Source: Saprospiraceae bacterium (lineage in GTDB: Bacteria > Bacteroidota > Bacteroidia > Chitinophagales > Saprospiraceae). From it: a DNA stretch of 64,000 bases. This document shows, piece by piece, positions 17,292 to 27,101 of the stretch. Location of the stretch: positions 1 through 64,000 of the forward strand of contig JAGFJA010000007.1 in assembly GCA_024103005.1 (NCBI GenBank). The letters run 5' to 3'. Made by a program: the position numbers and the translations under genes. The notes beneath the pieces are model-generated. The model did not search any database, was not told where the DNA came from, and worked only from the letters and a program-made list of their open reading frames with translations. Every line of letters begins with the position of its first letter. Within the stretch, counting starts at the first letter, position 1.

Positions 17292-17660
17292 ATGAAATTT
17301 GTTGGTTTTTTAATTATGTTAACCCTATGTCTTGCAAGTTGTAAGAATGATTCGACCTCGGCTGCTCCCGCTACTCAGACGACCAATTCCGTCCAAACGC
17401 CTCCGGTTGAGAAAAAATCTTACGGATTTACATCCGAGGATGTAAACAACTACGTCAGCAGTTACGATGATTTTATCAGTGAATACAAAAATTTATCTGC
17501 AACAAATGATACCAAGAATCTGGCAAAATTGGAATCAAAATTAAAAGCTATTCAATCTGAAAATGAGAAGATGGTCTCAATGGCCGGTTCTGAAGCTGAA
17601 AAATTAAACCAATTGGTTAAAGAAAAGACCGATGAAATTAATACCTTGATAAAAAAATAA
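17292..17660 (+). CDS. Small lipoprotein, paralogue 3 of 3
   Basis: A 122-residue lipoprotein with lipobox LASC and a linker rich in Thr, Ala and Pro. The helical domain (VNNYVSSYDDFISEYKNLSA...KLKAIQSENEKMVSM...LNQLVKEKTDEINTLI) resembles that of the first paralogue most closely. A strong terminator follows at 17682. The 99-base spacer before it is very AT-rich and probably carries its own promoter, so the three genes need not be one transcript. Function unknown; the heptad-like spacing in the last 60 residues suggests a coiled coil. Confidence 0.8.
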   Translation: MKFVGFLIMLTLCLASCKNDSTSAAPATQTTNSVQTPPVEKKSYGFTSEDVNNYVSSYDDFISEYKNLSATNDTKNLAKLESKLKAIQSENEKMVSMAGSEAEKLNQLVKEKTDEINTLIKK

Positions 17661-17681
17661 TTTTTTTGGTAAGGAAAATAG

Positions 17682-17712
17682 AAGCCGCTTCTTTTGAAGC
17701 GGCTTTTTTTAT
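17682..17712. terminator. Intrinsic terminator between lipoprotein 3 and nadE
   Basis: AAGCCGCTTC (17682-17691), TTTT loop, GAAGCGGCTT (17696-17705), then a T-run to 17711. The perfect 10-bp stem lies at the 3' ends of two convergent genes and the T-run overlaps the nadE stop region. Confidence 0.9.
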
Positions 17713-19346
17713 GATAAAAATTTCCCGACAATTGGCATTCTTCTGCCCGGACCAAAGGCCTTCGGTGAGACTCTGATTACCGGTGGTGCCTGTTTTCTTT
17801 TAAATTCATTGATATTCACTTTTTTCAGGATATTTAATACAAGTGACCTTTCGTAACCCATGGCTATAATCTCTTCAGGTCCCTTTGATTCTTCGATATA
17901 ATGAAACAAAATCGGGTCAAGAATATCATATAGAGGCAGACTGTCACTGTCCTTTTGTCCCGGTCTCAGTTCGGCGGAAGGTGGTTTTGTGATGGAATTT
18001 AAAGGAATTACTTCATCATCCCTATTGATGTAGTGCGCCAACTGATATACTTCCGTCTTGTAAACATCCCCCAATACAGCTAATCCGCCGCACATATCGC
18101 CATAGAGTGTACTGTAACCGACTGCCATCTCGCTTTTATTACTGGTATTGAGAAGGATATTGCCGTATTTGTTGCTAATTGCCATGAGTAAAAGTCCTCT
18201 GATTCGCGCCTGGATGTTTTCCTCTGTTACATCGGGCTCTGTTCCGAGGAATAGGGGTTGGAGGCTATTTTCAAATGCCATGTATGTTTCTTTTATCGGC
18301 ACAATATCAAAACGGATGCCTAAGTTTTGGGTAAGTGATACGGCATCCGCAATACTGTGCTCAGAGCTGTATTGGGATGGCATGAGAATTACCCTGACAT
18401 TTTCCTTGCCAAGTGCTTGGGCAGCAAGGGTAGTGACGACAGCACTGTCAATGCCGCCTGATAAGCCAAGAATGGCAGTCTTCAGGTTGAGCTTGCTAAA
18501 ATAATCCCGGATCCCTGTTATCAATGCCTGATATATCAAAGACGTCTTATCATCCGGTTGGATATCAGTTCGTCCACCGGAGATTACATCTTCCAGATCA
18601 AAATATTCTATGGTTTCGGTAAAATGAGGCATCTCCCTGAATATATTACCATCTGGTGAAGCTACGACAGAACCTCCGTCAAAGACAATATCGGTCTGTG
18701 CCCCTGTATGATTGATATAAAACAAGGGTAGCTGATATCGGTTGACATTGGCAAGTATGACTTCTTTTCTGTTTTTCGGCTGGTTGTAATTAAAGGGTGA
18801 GGCGCTGATATTAATCATTAGATCCGGCGACTGCTCTATCAAGTGATCCATCGGACAGATGGGATAAAGCGGATTGTCGTTGCCCACATTCCAGATATCT
18901 TCACACACGGTGAGAGCGATATTCTTTCCTTTAAAGCGGATTGTCCTGAATTCAGTTGCAGGCTCAAAATACCTGTATTCATCGAAAATGTCATAGGTCG
19001 GTAAGAGAGTTTTGTGGGCTGTACCAATCACTTCGCCCTGATAAAGGAAAAATGCAGAATTGAGCAGATCCTTCCCCTCTATCTTTGGATTTACGATAGG
19101 AGAGCCAACAATGATGGCCGTCTTGTAAGAATATTGTTTCAACTGTTCGATGGAGTGGTTGCATCTTTGGATAAATTCACTGAAGTTAAGAAAGTCGGCA
19201 GGAGGATAACCGCAGGTAGCCAGTTCGCCGAAACAGACTACATCGGCACCCGAATTTTCTGCTTTCTCTATATATGAAATCATTTTCGACAGGTTGCCAT
19301 CAAAATCACCGATGGTATAGTTGAGTTGTGCAAGCGCAATTTTCAT
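17709..19346 (-). CDS. nadE: Glutamine-dependent NAD+ synthetase
   Basis: The 545-residue enzyme amidates nicotinic acid adenine dinucleotide to NAD+, using ammonia channelled from glutamine. The N-terminal nitrilase-type glutaminase domain (about 1-250) shows its Glu-Lys-Cys triad in GELATCGYPPADF, HKTLLPTYDIFDEYRYF and TVCEDIWN. The C-terminal synthetase domain (about 270-545) shows the ATP pyrophosphatase loop LGLSGGIDSAVV and NTSNKSEMAVGYSTLYGDMCGGLAVLGDVYKTEVY. Length fits the shorter bacterial two-domain NadE. It is divergent from dnaX across a 190-base spacer. Confidence 0.96.
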   Translation of the reverse strand: MKIALAQLNYTIGDFDGNLSKMISYIEKAENSGADVVCFGELATCGYPPADFLNFSEFIQRCNHSIEQLKQYSYKTAIIVGSPIVNPKIEGKDLLNSAFFLYQGEVIGTAHKTLLPTYDIFDEYRYFEPATEFRTIRFKGKNIALTVCEDIWNVGNDNPLYPICPMDHLIEQSPDLMINISASPFNYNQPKNRKEVILANVNRYQLPLFYINHTGAQTDIVFDGGSVVASPDGNIFREMPHFTETIEYFDLEDVISGGRTDIQPDDKTSLIYQALITGIRDYFSKLNLKTAILGLSGGIDSAVVTTLAAQALGKENVRVILMPSQYSSEHSIADAVSLTQNLGIRFDIVPIKETYMAFENSLQPLFLGTEPDVTEENIQARIRGLLLMAISNKYGNILLNTSNKSEMAVGYSTLYGDMCGGLAVLGDVYKTEVYQLAHYINRDDEVIPLNSITKPPSAELRPGQKDSDSLPLYDILDPILFHYIEESKGPEEIIAMGYERSLVLNILKKVNINEFKRKQAPPVIRVSPKAFGPGRRMPIVGKFLS

Positions 19347-19536
19347 CCCAAAAGATTTTAAAGGTGAAAGATAAAGGCTTTATGGCAATTTTGAATAATA
19401 AATTGGAAACCATCGCGGTCAAAAATTGCCGAAAATTATCCCGGCAAAATAAAATCAGACTTTCGTAATCACATTATTAAACTCCGTAAATTTGACTAAA
19501 TTTGCACAAATCTGCAGGTACTATACCTAATTTTAT

Positions 19537-21342
19537 ATGTCGAAATTTATCGTTTCAGCCAGAAAATACAGACCGGCACGCTTTCAGGATGTGCTGGGTC
19601 AGGAGCATATTTCGCAAACGCTCAAAATGGCGTTTTCTCAGGACAAGCTGGCACATGCTTTTTTGTTTACCGGACCAAGAGGTGTTGGGAAGACCACCTG
19701 CGCCCGAATCCTGGCCAAGGCTTTAAATTGCACCAATCGGACGGATGACTACGAACCATGCGGTAAGTGTGAATTCTGTGTTTCTTTCGATGAAAATGCC
19801 TCCTTATCCATCTTTGAACTGGATGCAGCCTCAAACAATAGTGTAGACCACATTAGAAGTCTGATAGATCAGGTAAGAGTCCCGCCACTTTCAGGAAAAT
19901 ATAAGGTCTTCATCATAGATGAGGTGCACATGCTCACGACATCTGCCTTCAATGCATTTCTAAAAACCCTTGAAGAACCGCCGCCTTATGCGGTTTTTAT
20001 CCTGGCAACCACCGAGAAACACAAGATTTTGCCGACAATTTTGTCACGGTGTCAAATATTTGATTTTCGACGTATTCAGGTATTTGATATCATGAAACAA
20101 CTGGAGATGGTAGCATCTCAGGAGCATGTAAAAGCCGAGGAGCAGGCACTTCATCTCATCGCTACCAAGGCTGACGGGGCGATGCGGGATGCACTTTCTA
20201 TTTTTGACCGAATTGCCGGCGCAACCAATAATAACATTACGTATCAGGCAGTCACGGACAATCTCAACCTCCTTGACTTTACCTATTATTTCAAAATAGT
20301 GGATCAGTTGCTTACTGAAGACCTCTCTGCCGTGATGCTGACGATAGATGATATTTTGAAGCGGGGATTTGATCCTGAAGTATTTTTAGCAGGGCTGATG
20401 GAACATTTTCGTCAACTTTTGGTAAGTAAGGACCCTGAAACGACCAAGTTGATCGAAAATACGGAAACTGTCCGTGAAAGATATGCCTCGCAGTCTAAAT
20501 TACTTACGCTGGATTATATCCTTTCTGCTCTCCATCTTTGCAATGAATGTGACCAAAACTTCAGGACGACGAAAAACAAGCGCCTTCTGCTTGAAATGAC
20601 CATTATAAAGCTGGTGTACCTGCCATCGCTGATAGATCAAAGTAAGGATTCTTCAGCTAAAAAAAAAATCCCTGAGCCTGTCCTAGAATCGGCCCCAACG
20701 GCATCCCGGAAAATTGATGCATCTGACATGTTGCGTGTACAGCAGATGAGCAGCCTCAATCAGGTTTATGATCCTGCTCCAAAGGAAAAAATTCAGGCGA
20801 AAGAGGCTGACCTCACTAAATCAGCAGGAGGAAAATTATTCGAGCCCGAGCACGCCCAATCAGCCCAGAAGATCGAAGCTCCGGTGATGAAGAAGACAGA
20901 GGGTGAGAAGATAAATAAATTGAACAGGTTTGTCAGGGATGCACGGATATTGCGGGAAGAAAATTCTAAGATGCATCAGACCTTTACGGTAGAGACAGTC
21001 AGGAGACTGGTCGCTGAATATGCAGCTAAGGCTTCTCCGACGATGAAGATTATTCTTTCTGACAGGACAGTGGATTGTGGGCAATCTGATCAAATTCACT
21101 TCACGGTAGCATCGAATTATGAAAAAGAAAGTTTACTACTGGAGACTCCGCTGCTGGAATATCTCAGGCATAATCTAAAAAATGCAAATATCATCTTGTC
21201 TTTCACCATAGACTCCACACTGATGGACAGTGCAGAGGATTATAAACGCTTGACCAAAGAGGAGAAGCTTAAAATTTTAATGGAAAAAAACAGCCTGGTG
21301 GGCACAATCATTAATCGGTTGAATCTGAAGATTGACGAATAG
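19537..21342 (+). CDS. dnaX: DNA polymerase III subunit gamma/tau
   Basis: The clamp-loader ATPase is 601 residues long in the zero frame (tau-like). The AAA+ core covers about 1-240: Walker A TGPRGVGKTTCARI, a zinc site built from C-x(8)-C-x2-C-x2-C, Walker B VFIIDEVHML and sensor 1 (TTEKHKILPTILSRCQIFDFRRI). The collar domain III runs to about 370. A low-conservation linker starts at about 370 and a C-terminal domain covers about 470-600. Immediately after domain III an A10 run at 20659-20668 could yield a shorter gamma form of about 379 residues by -1 slippage. TAAATTTG boxes upstream (19487-19494, 19497-19504) are promoter candidates. Confidence 0.95.
   Translation: MSKFIVSARKYRPARFQDVLGQEHISQTLKMAFSQDKLAHAFLFTGPRGVGKTTCARILAKALNCTNRTDDYEPCGKCEFCVSFDENASLSIFELDAASNNSVDHIRSLIDQVRVPPLSGKYKVFIIDEVHMLTTSAFNAFLKTLEEPPPYAVFILATTEKHKILPTILSRCQIFDFRRIQVFDIMKQLEMVASQEHVKAEEQALHLIATKADGAMRDALSIFDRIAGATNNNITYQAVTDNLNLLDFTYYFKIVDQLLTEDLSAVMLTIDDILKRGFDPEVFLAGLMEHFRQLLVSKDPETTKLIENTETVRERYASQSKLLTLDYILSALHLCNECDQNFRTTKNKRLLLEMTIIKLVYLPSLIDQSKDSSAKKKIPEPVLESAPTASRKIDASDMLRVQQMSSLNQVYDPAPKEKIQAKEADLTKSAGGKLFEPEHAQSAQKIEAPVMKKTEGEKINKLNRFVRDARILREENSKMHQTFTVETVRRLVAEYAAKASPTMKIILSDRTVDCGQSDQIHFTVASNYEKESLLLETPLLEYLRHNLKNANIILSFTIDSTLMDSAEDYKRLTKEEKLKILMEKNSLVGTIINRLNLKIDE
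20644..20678 (+). other. Candidate programmed frameshift/slippage site in dnaX
   Basis: An uninterrupted run of ten A (20659-20668) reads GCT AAA AAA AAA ATC in frame. Slipping -1 gives AAT CCC TGA, a stop two codons on. Slipping +1 reaches TAG six codons after the run. An AAGGA element (20644-20648) lies about 10 bases upstream, like the stimulatory Shine-Dalgarno of E. coli dnaX. The position, right after clamp-loader domain III, is where gamma ends in E. coli and Thermus. Confidence 0.55.
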
Positions 21343-22123
21343 AAAAAAAGATTTTCCCCTGTAGTTTGTTACCGATGCCCGGATAAATGGGATTATTCAT
21401 CGAGTCAGCAAGAATTTTATGTCATATTTTATTGTCGTTTAGTTAAGAGGTTAAGTAAAGGTTGCTGCTTATAGGTGGCACTACCGTTTGATAGCTTCGC
21501 TGTTTGTTGACTGTGTTGTTTGACTTTGCTGTTTGGTTCGACAAACGAGTGTTAGCTCATCCCACGAACGATCGCCTATCAAGTTCTTTCAAACTGTAGG
21601 TCGTTTTTTATTACAGTTAAATTATCGAATCGACATAGTAACTTGTTTCTGATGATTTCGTTGAATCCGATCAATAGGAGCTTATTTTTCTGAAAAAGGA
21701 AAAATTAATGTTCAAACCGGCAATTTACAAATGTTAATTTCAGAAAAAACACAAAATTTTTTTAAACAATTTAGATATGTCTAAAAATTTAATCACTAAA
21801 TGGCTTTAAATTCAATGTGTCGTGAAGAAGATAATATATTATTAAATATAATGTATAATAATAAATGATATAGCATGATATATATACTAAAATTATAATA
21901 TAATTTATTTTCCTGATTTTAGCCTTTATTTTATTGGACATAAAAGTCTTTTAAATTTAAGATTTAAATAAAGTTCCTTTAATCAGGTAAATTTTTACAA
22001 CTGAACGCACCCTTCCCGACAGGTAACAGGAGGTGTAATTAGAAGAATATTTGCCATCTTTGCAAGTAATTATTTTAAGTTAATTACAAATACTAACAAT
22101 TATAATTTTATTACATAAAAGTC
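21343..22123. other. Long AT-rich non-coding spacer upstream of sucA
   Basis: This 781-base interval has no convincing gene. The first third (21430-21640) holds fragments loosely resembling the paired-hairpin repeats (for example TAGGTCG at 21597-21603) but too diverged to call. The 21740-21990 part is extremely AT-rich with near-repetitive TATAATA stretches. CATCTTTG at 22053-22060, about 63 bases before the ATG, is a possible -7 box for sucA. Confidence 0.4.
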
Positions 22124-24862
22124 ATGTCTGATTTTTCTTTTATCAACAACGCCCACCCAAATGTCATCGAATCACTTTATCGTGATTATCTAAAGGATCC
22201 GGAATCAATTGACAAGGAATGGGGATTATTTTTCTCCGGTTTTGATTATTCAATGAAGTTTGACGGCATTGCCAAAGGTAGTGGTACAGCTGCCAATGAA
22301 GACATTGCCAAAGAAATCGGTGTTTCTAATTTGATCAATGCTTTTCGGTTGAGAGGTCACCTGCTTTCTACGACCAACCCGATCAGAGGTCGAAAAAACA
22401 GGGCTCCACACCTTGATCTAAACGATTACTCCCTGAGCGAATCAGATATGGGTGTCCGTTTTCAGGCAGGTAACATCATAGGTCTCAACAATGCGACACT
22501 TGCTGAGATTATAGTACACCTGAAGAAAGTATATTGCAGCAACCTGGGATTTGAATTTGCCCATATTGAAAACTGGGAGAGACGCAATTGGCTGCAGAAT
22601 AAAATTGAAAACAGGACACATAAGGAAGATTATGGCATCCCGGTCGAAAGGAAGCATAAAATCCTTGAAAAGCTGAATGAAGCCGTGATGTTTGAGGAAT
22701 TCCTGCATACCAAATTCATCGGCCAGAAAAGATTTTCACTGGAAGGTGGAGAAACGACCATCGCTGCTTTGGATGCTATGGTGGACTTTGGTGCAGACAA
22801 AGGGGTAGAAGAAGTAATTATCGGAATGGCTCACCGTGGAAGACTTAATGTACTTGCCAATATCATGGGCAAGACCTATGAGCAGATTTTTACTGAATTT
22901 GAAGGCACAGCCATCCCGGATCAGAGTTTCGGTGACGGCGATGTGAAGTACCATCTGGGATATTCGAGCCAGGTCGAGACTCTTTCAGGAAAGCAGGTTT
23001 ACCTCAAGCTTGTACCCAATCCTTCTCACCTGGAGGCAGTGGATCCTGTCGTTGAAGGATTTGCACGTGCCAAGGCAGATATTATGTACAAAAGCAACTA
23101 CGACAAGATTCTCCCGATATTAATCCATGGAGATGCAGCGGCTGCCGGACAAGGCGTCGTCTATGAAGTGGTTCAGATGAGTCAGCTGGAAGGTTACCTG
23201 ACAGGAGGCACAGTTCACTTCGTCATCAACAATCAGATTGGGTTTACGACAGACTTTGAAGATGGCAGATCTTCGACCTATTGCACGGCATCAGCTTCGC
23301 TGGTTCAGGCACCCGTATTCCATGTCAATGGTGATGATCCGGAGGCAGTCGTATTTGCAGTTGAACTGGCTATTGAATACCGTCAGATGTTTAACTGTGA
23401 CGTGTTTATAGATATGGTATGTTATCGTAAACACGGTCACAATGAAGGGGATGATCCTAAGTTTACTCAACCACAGATGTATGACATCATCGCTAAACAT
23501 CCCAATCCACGTGAGATATACTTGAAGCAGTTGTTTAGCCGTGGCGATATCAGCAAAGAAGAAGCCGAAAGGCTGGAAAAAGCCTATTGGTCTAACCTTC
23601 AGGCAAGGCTGGATGAAGTCAAACAAAAACCATTGCCTTATACTTATCAGGAACCTGAACTGGCGTGGAAAGCATTGAGGAAGACATTTGATCCGGCAGA
23701 TTTCAAAGTTTCGCCAAAAACAGGTGTTAAAAAAGAAATAGTAGAGAAAATAATCAATCACCTGCAGCAGCTTCCTCCCGGATTTAAGCCGCTGAGCAAG
23801 GTTAACCGCCTTTTGAAAGGTAAGGAAGAATTGGTCAAAGAAGGTATTCTGGACTGGGCAATGGCAGAATTGTCAGCCTATGGTACGATATTGCTGGAAG
23901 GAAAAGATGTACGGATGAGCGGGCAGGACGTGCGCCGTGGTACATTCTCTCATCGCCATGCTACTTTCAGAGATGCCGAAACATTTGAAACTTACAACAG
24001 GCTGACAGGTCTATCCGATGATCAGGGAAGATTTTTTATCTACAACTCCCTTTTGTCCGAATTTGCCGTACTTGGCTTTGAATACGGATATGCTATGGCT
24101 AACCCAAATAGTCTGGTTCTCTGGGAAGCTCAGTTTGGTGACTTCGCCAATGGGGCACAGACTATCATGGATCAGTTTATCACATCAGGTGAGACGAAGT
24201 GGCAAAGGATGAGCGGGCTTGTACTCTTGCTTCCTCATGGCTATGAAGGTCAGGGTCCGGAACACAGCAGTGCAAGACTGGAAAGATTCCTTAGTATGTG
24301 TGCAGATTTCAATGTAACTGTTGCCAACATTACGACTCCTGCCAACTTTTTCCACGTATTGAGGCGACAATTGGCACGACCATTCCGCAAACCACTCATC
24401 GTCATGTCACCTAAGTCTTTATTGCGCCATCCCGAATGCATCTCACCGATTGCCGATTTTGCCACAGGGACTGCCTTTAAAGAAGTTTTTGATGAGGCTG
24501 AACTGACAAAGGTAAAAGCGGATAAGATAAGCAAGGTTATTTTCTGTACAGGTAAGATCTATTATGATTTGGTGGATTTCCGCCGAAAAAATAAAATTAC
24601 GAATACAGCCATCATACGAATTGAACAGCTCTACCCTTACCCTCAGGATCAGGTGGATGCAATTTTTGCTAAGTACAAGAATGCTCAATTTAAGTGGGTA
24701 CAGGAAGAACCGGCCAATATGGGTGCCTTGTCTTATATCAAAAATCTGTTCCCCGTAGGTACGGCAATGGTTTCCAGAAAAGCCAGTTCATCCACAGCTA
24801 CCGGATTTAAGAAAACACATGATAAGCAGCAGGCAGATTTGATGATTAAGGCATTTGAATAA
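22124..24862 (+). CDS. sucA: 2-oxoglutarate dehydrogenase E1 component
   Basis: The thiamine-diphosphate enzyme of 912 residues decarboxylates 2-oxoglutarate in the TCA cycle and passes the succinyl group to lipoyl-E2. Visible features: the N-terminal E2-binding leader (FINNAHPNVIESLYRDYLKDPESID), GMAHRGRLNVLANI near 235, the ThDP-binding GDAAAAGQGVVYE near 345, HFVINNQIGFTT near 365, GHNEGDDP near 435, and the C-terminal pyrimidine-like domain (EAQFGDFANGAQTIMDQFI near 675). Length matches SucA (about 930). No sucB or lpd follows, so E2 and E3 must be encoded elsewhere. A hairpin just past the stop suggests transcription ends here. Confidence 0.96.
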   Translation: MSDFSFINNAHPNVIESLYRDYLKDPESIDKEWGLFFSGFDYSMKFDGIAKGSGTAANEDIAKEIGVSNLINAFRLRGHLLSTTNPIRGRKNRAPHLDLNDYSLSESDMGVRFQAGNIIGLNNATLAEIIVHLKKVYCSNLGFEFAHIENWERRNWLQNKIENRTHKEDYGIPVERKHKILEKLNEAVMFEEFLHTKFIGQKRFSLEGGETTIAALDAMVDFGADKGVEEVIIGMAHRGRLNVLANIMGKTYEQIFTEFEGTAIPDQSFGDGDVKYHLGYSSQVETLSGKQVYLKLVPNPSHLEAVDPVVEGFARAKADIMYKSNYDKILPILIHGDAAAAGQGVVYEVVQMSQLEGYLTGGTVHFVINNQIGFTTDFEDGRSSTYCTASASLVQAPVFHVNGDDPEAVVFAVELAIEYRQMFNCDVFIDMVCYRKHGHNEGDDPKFTQPQMYDIIAKHPNPREIYLKQLFSRGDISKEEAERLEKAYWSNLQARLDEVKQKPLPYTYQEPELAWKALRKTFDPADFKVSPKTGVKKEIVEKIINHLQQLPPGFKPLSKVNRLLKGKEELVKEGILDWAMAELSAYGTILLEGKDVRMSGQDVRRGTFSHRHATFRDAETFETYNRLTGLSDDQGRFFIYNSLLSEFAVLGFEYGYAMANPNSLVLWEAQFGDFANGAQTIMDQFITSGETKWQRMSGLVLLLPHGYEGQGPEHSSARLERFLSMCADFNVTVANITTPANFFHVLRRQLARPFRKPLIVMSPKSLLRHPECISPIADFATGTAFKEVFDEAELTKVKADKISKVIFCTGKIYYDLVDFRRKNKITNTAIIRIEQLYPYPQDQVDAIFAKYKNAQFKWVQEEPANMGALSYIKNLFPVGTAMVSRKASSSTATGFKKTHDKQQADLMIKAFE

Positions 24863-25236
24863 AATCACAGGTTTTTACTCAATAAACTTGGGAGGTACAT
24901 TTAACAGCTACCTCCTAAAAATCCTTAATACCTTAATGATTCAGATGAATGAAAGTCTGAGCGTTCGGAGTAAAAAATTCATTGGAAGCGACCTTATAAT
25001 AAAATACCTCTGTTTTAATATTTTAAAAATTCCGGAATTTAACCAGGGTATAGATGAGCCTTTTATTTTTAGTGTAAACTTCTTGTATAAATTGCAGTAA
25101 ATCAGACAATAGATTTACAAATTGGAATCATCAATAATAAATAAGGAATAGCGATATTTCCCCCTTTACCACAGTCATATCGTTAAACCTGCGAATAGAC
25201 TGTACTCAATTCACGGTATAACTTTATCTTTGAAGG
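24863..25236. other. Spacer between sucA and the ABC transporter
   Basis: It contains the sucA hairpin at its start. Otherwise it is AT-rich sequence with no supported gene. An open stretch continuing past the sucA stop has no coding character. The promoter of the downstream ABC gene should lie in the last 100 bases; no clear -33/-7 pair was identified. Confidence 0.45.
24890..24920 (+). terminator. Hairpin after sucA
   Basis: GGAGGTA (24891-24897) pairs with TACCTCC (24909-24915) across an 11-base loop, extended by a G-T pair. Only a short TAAAAATCC follows, so termination strength is uncertain. Confidence 0.55.
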
Positions 25237-27027
25237 ATGTTTTCTTCATTAAAGAGTTTAGGCGCGCTTAACAGGTATCTGATACATTATAAGTATTATT
25301 TACTTGGTGGCTTCATGTTTATTGCCTTGTCCAACTATTTTAGGGTCTTGCAGCCACGTTATTTCCGTGAAGCGCTCGATATGATTTTAGAGACTACGCC
25401 ATTGTACAACTTTGTTAAAGGAAGTTCGCATTCTCATATCCTTTATGAATACATCGTGCAGAACATCCTTTGGTTTGGTCTCTTTGTTGTTATCCAGGCC
25501 CTGATAATGGGCGTGTTTATGTTTTTGATGCGACAAACCATCATTGTTATGTCCCGCCTGATAGAGTATGATATGCGTAAGGAGATGTATGCACATGCAC
25601 AGTATCTTGATTCAACATACTACAAACGGCATTCTATCGGCGACTTGATGGCGAGGTTTACGGAAGATGTCAGCAAGGTAAGACAGTATCTCGGTCCGTG
25701 TCTCTTGTATGGATTTAATCTTATCACCTTATTCATTCTGGTGATTACGGCGATGTATCAGGTTAATTCCCGATTGGCGACATTTTCATTATTGCCCTTG
25801 CCATTTCTGAGTTGGGCGATATTTAAAATAAGTGAAAAAATTAACCATCAGAGTGGTGTCATCCAAATTCAATTGTCACAGTTGAGTACCCTTTCTCTTG
25901 AGATCTTGAGCGGAATCCGGGACGTAAAAGGTTACGCCCAGGAAAGGCAGATGGAGCAATACTTTGCAGAAGAAACTGAGAATTATTTGAAAAAAAATAT
26001 TGAGAGGGCAAGGATGGATGCATTGTTTTATCCTTTTATTATCCTGGTCATCGGAGTCACATCAGTGGTAACTCTGTGGGTAGGCGGCAGTCAGGTCAGC
26101 TCAGGTGAAGTAACACCCGGTAACATTGCAGAGTTTTTTATTTACATCACCCTGCTGACTTTTCCAATAACCGCTCTTGGCTGGACGGCATCTCTTGTCC
26201 AGCAGGCAGCTGCATCCCAGAAACGGATTAATGACTTTATGGATTCGAAGATTATTTTTGAAAACGGAAGGGATGAAGTGTCCTCCATGAGACACGACAT
26301 TGTCTTTGATCATGTTTCATTGAAATATCCGGATACAGGCATCACGGCAGTAAAAGACATATCCTTTACGATTGAAAAAGGCACCAAGACGGCAATAATT
26401 GGTGAAACAGCTTCCGGAAAAAGTACCATTGCTTATCTGCTCATGCAGATGTATAGGCCTACAGAAGGAACTATTCGGCTTGGAAACAAGGATATTACAG
26501 AGTTTTCACTGCATTCCTGGAGGGACAAAATAGGCTATGTTCCACAGGATTCTTTTCTTTTTTCTGAAAGTGTCAGAAATAATATTGCTTTTGGCTTGAA
26601 AGAGAATAACCCGGATTTAGACATCGAACAATATGCTGAGCATGCTTCTGTTCACGAAGACATTATGACACTGCCGGATGAATATGAAACGATGGTAGGC
26701 GAACGGGGAGTTACGCTCTCAGGCGGTCAGAAACAACGTATTTCTATAGCCCGGTCGCTGATCGTCAGGCCCGAGCTATTGATACTCGACAATAGCCTGT
26801 CTGCCGTAGATACCGATACGGAACAACGGATAGCGAGTTATTTGGGCTCTATGCAGGAAGGAATAACCATGGTCATCATCACCCAGCGCATTAACAATAT
26901 TTTCAAATATGACCGTATCATAACGATGTCTGATGGACGCATCATTGAAAATGGTACACATGACGAACTGATGGCTGCCCGTGGATATTATTTTGGTTTA
27001 TACAGTCGCTTGAATGAAACCAAGTAA
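25237..27027 (+). CDS. ABC transporter, fused permease and ATPase (MsbA/LmrA-like exporter)
   Basis: A half-transporter of 596 residues with a six-helix ABC membrane domain (about 15-330) and a nucleotide-binding domain (about 345-590). Walker A is GETASGKST, with Ala where Gly is usual at position 4. Q-loop VPQDSF, signature LSGGQKQR and Walker B LLILDN are present. The residue after Walker B Asp, normally the catalytic Glu, is Asn. The H-loop His is replaced: the sequence is ITQRINNIF rather than THR. These changes suggest a degenerate ATP site, as in one partner of heterodimeric exporters, yet no second ABC gene is adjacent. Substrate unknown. Confidence 0.88.
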   Translation: MFSSLKSLGALNRYLIHYKYYLLGGFMFIALSNYFRVLQPRYFREALDMILETTPLYNFVKGSSHSHILYEYIVQNILWFGLFVVIQALIMGVFMFLMRQTIIVMSRLIEYDMRKEMYAHAQYLDSTYYKRHSIGDLMARFTEDVSKVRQYLGPCLLYGFNLITLFILVITAMYQVNSRLATFSLLPLPFLSWAIFKISEKINHQSGVIQIQLSQLSTLSLEILSGIRDVKGYAQERQMEQYFAEETENYLKKNIERARMDALFYPFIILVIGVTSVVTLWVGGSQVSSGEVTPGNIAEFFIYITLLTFPITALGWTASLVQQAAASQKRINDFMDSKIIFENGRDEVSSMRHDIVFDHVSLKYPDTGITAVKDISFTIEKGTKTAIIGETASGKSTIAYLLMQMYRPTEGTIRLGNKDITEFSLHSWRDKIGYVPQDSFLFSESVRNNIAFGLKENNPDLDIEQYAEHASVHEDIMTLPDEYETMVGERGVTLSGGQKQRISIARSLIVRPELLILDNSLSAVDTDTEQRIASYLGSMQEGITMVIITQRINNIFKYDRIITMSDGRIIENGTHDELMAARGYYFGLYSRLNETK

Positions 27028-27101
27028 AATCAACATGCAGGCAGAATGAATTCCGATTCCTTATTTTTAAAAAAGAGTTATGAATTTAGAAAACGAATAC
27101 T

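Noticed and set aside
21430-21640. Possible further copies of the paired-hairpin repeat upstream of sucA
   Set aside because: Only short matches such as TAGGTCG and GATCGCCTATC were found; neither a full half-unit nor the spacer could be aligned, so no repeat is called.
24855-25100. Open + strand frame of 81 codons overlapping the end of sucA
   Set aside because: It runs through the sucA hairpin and AT-rich sequence, Ile/Asn/Lys-rich with no conserved pattern. Considered chance.
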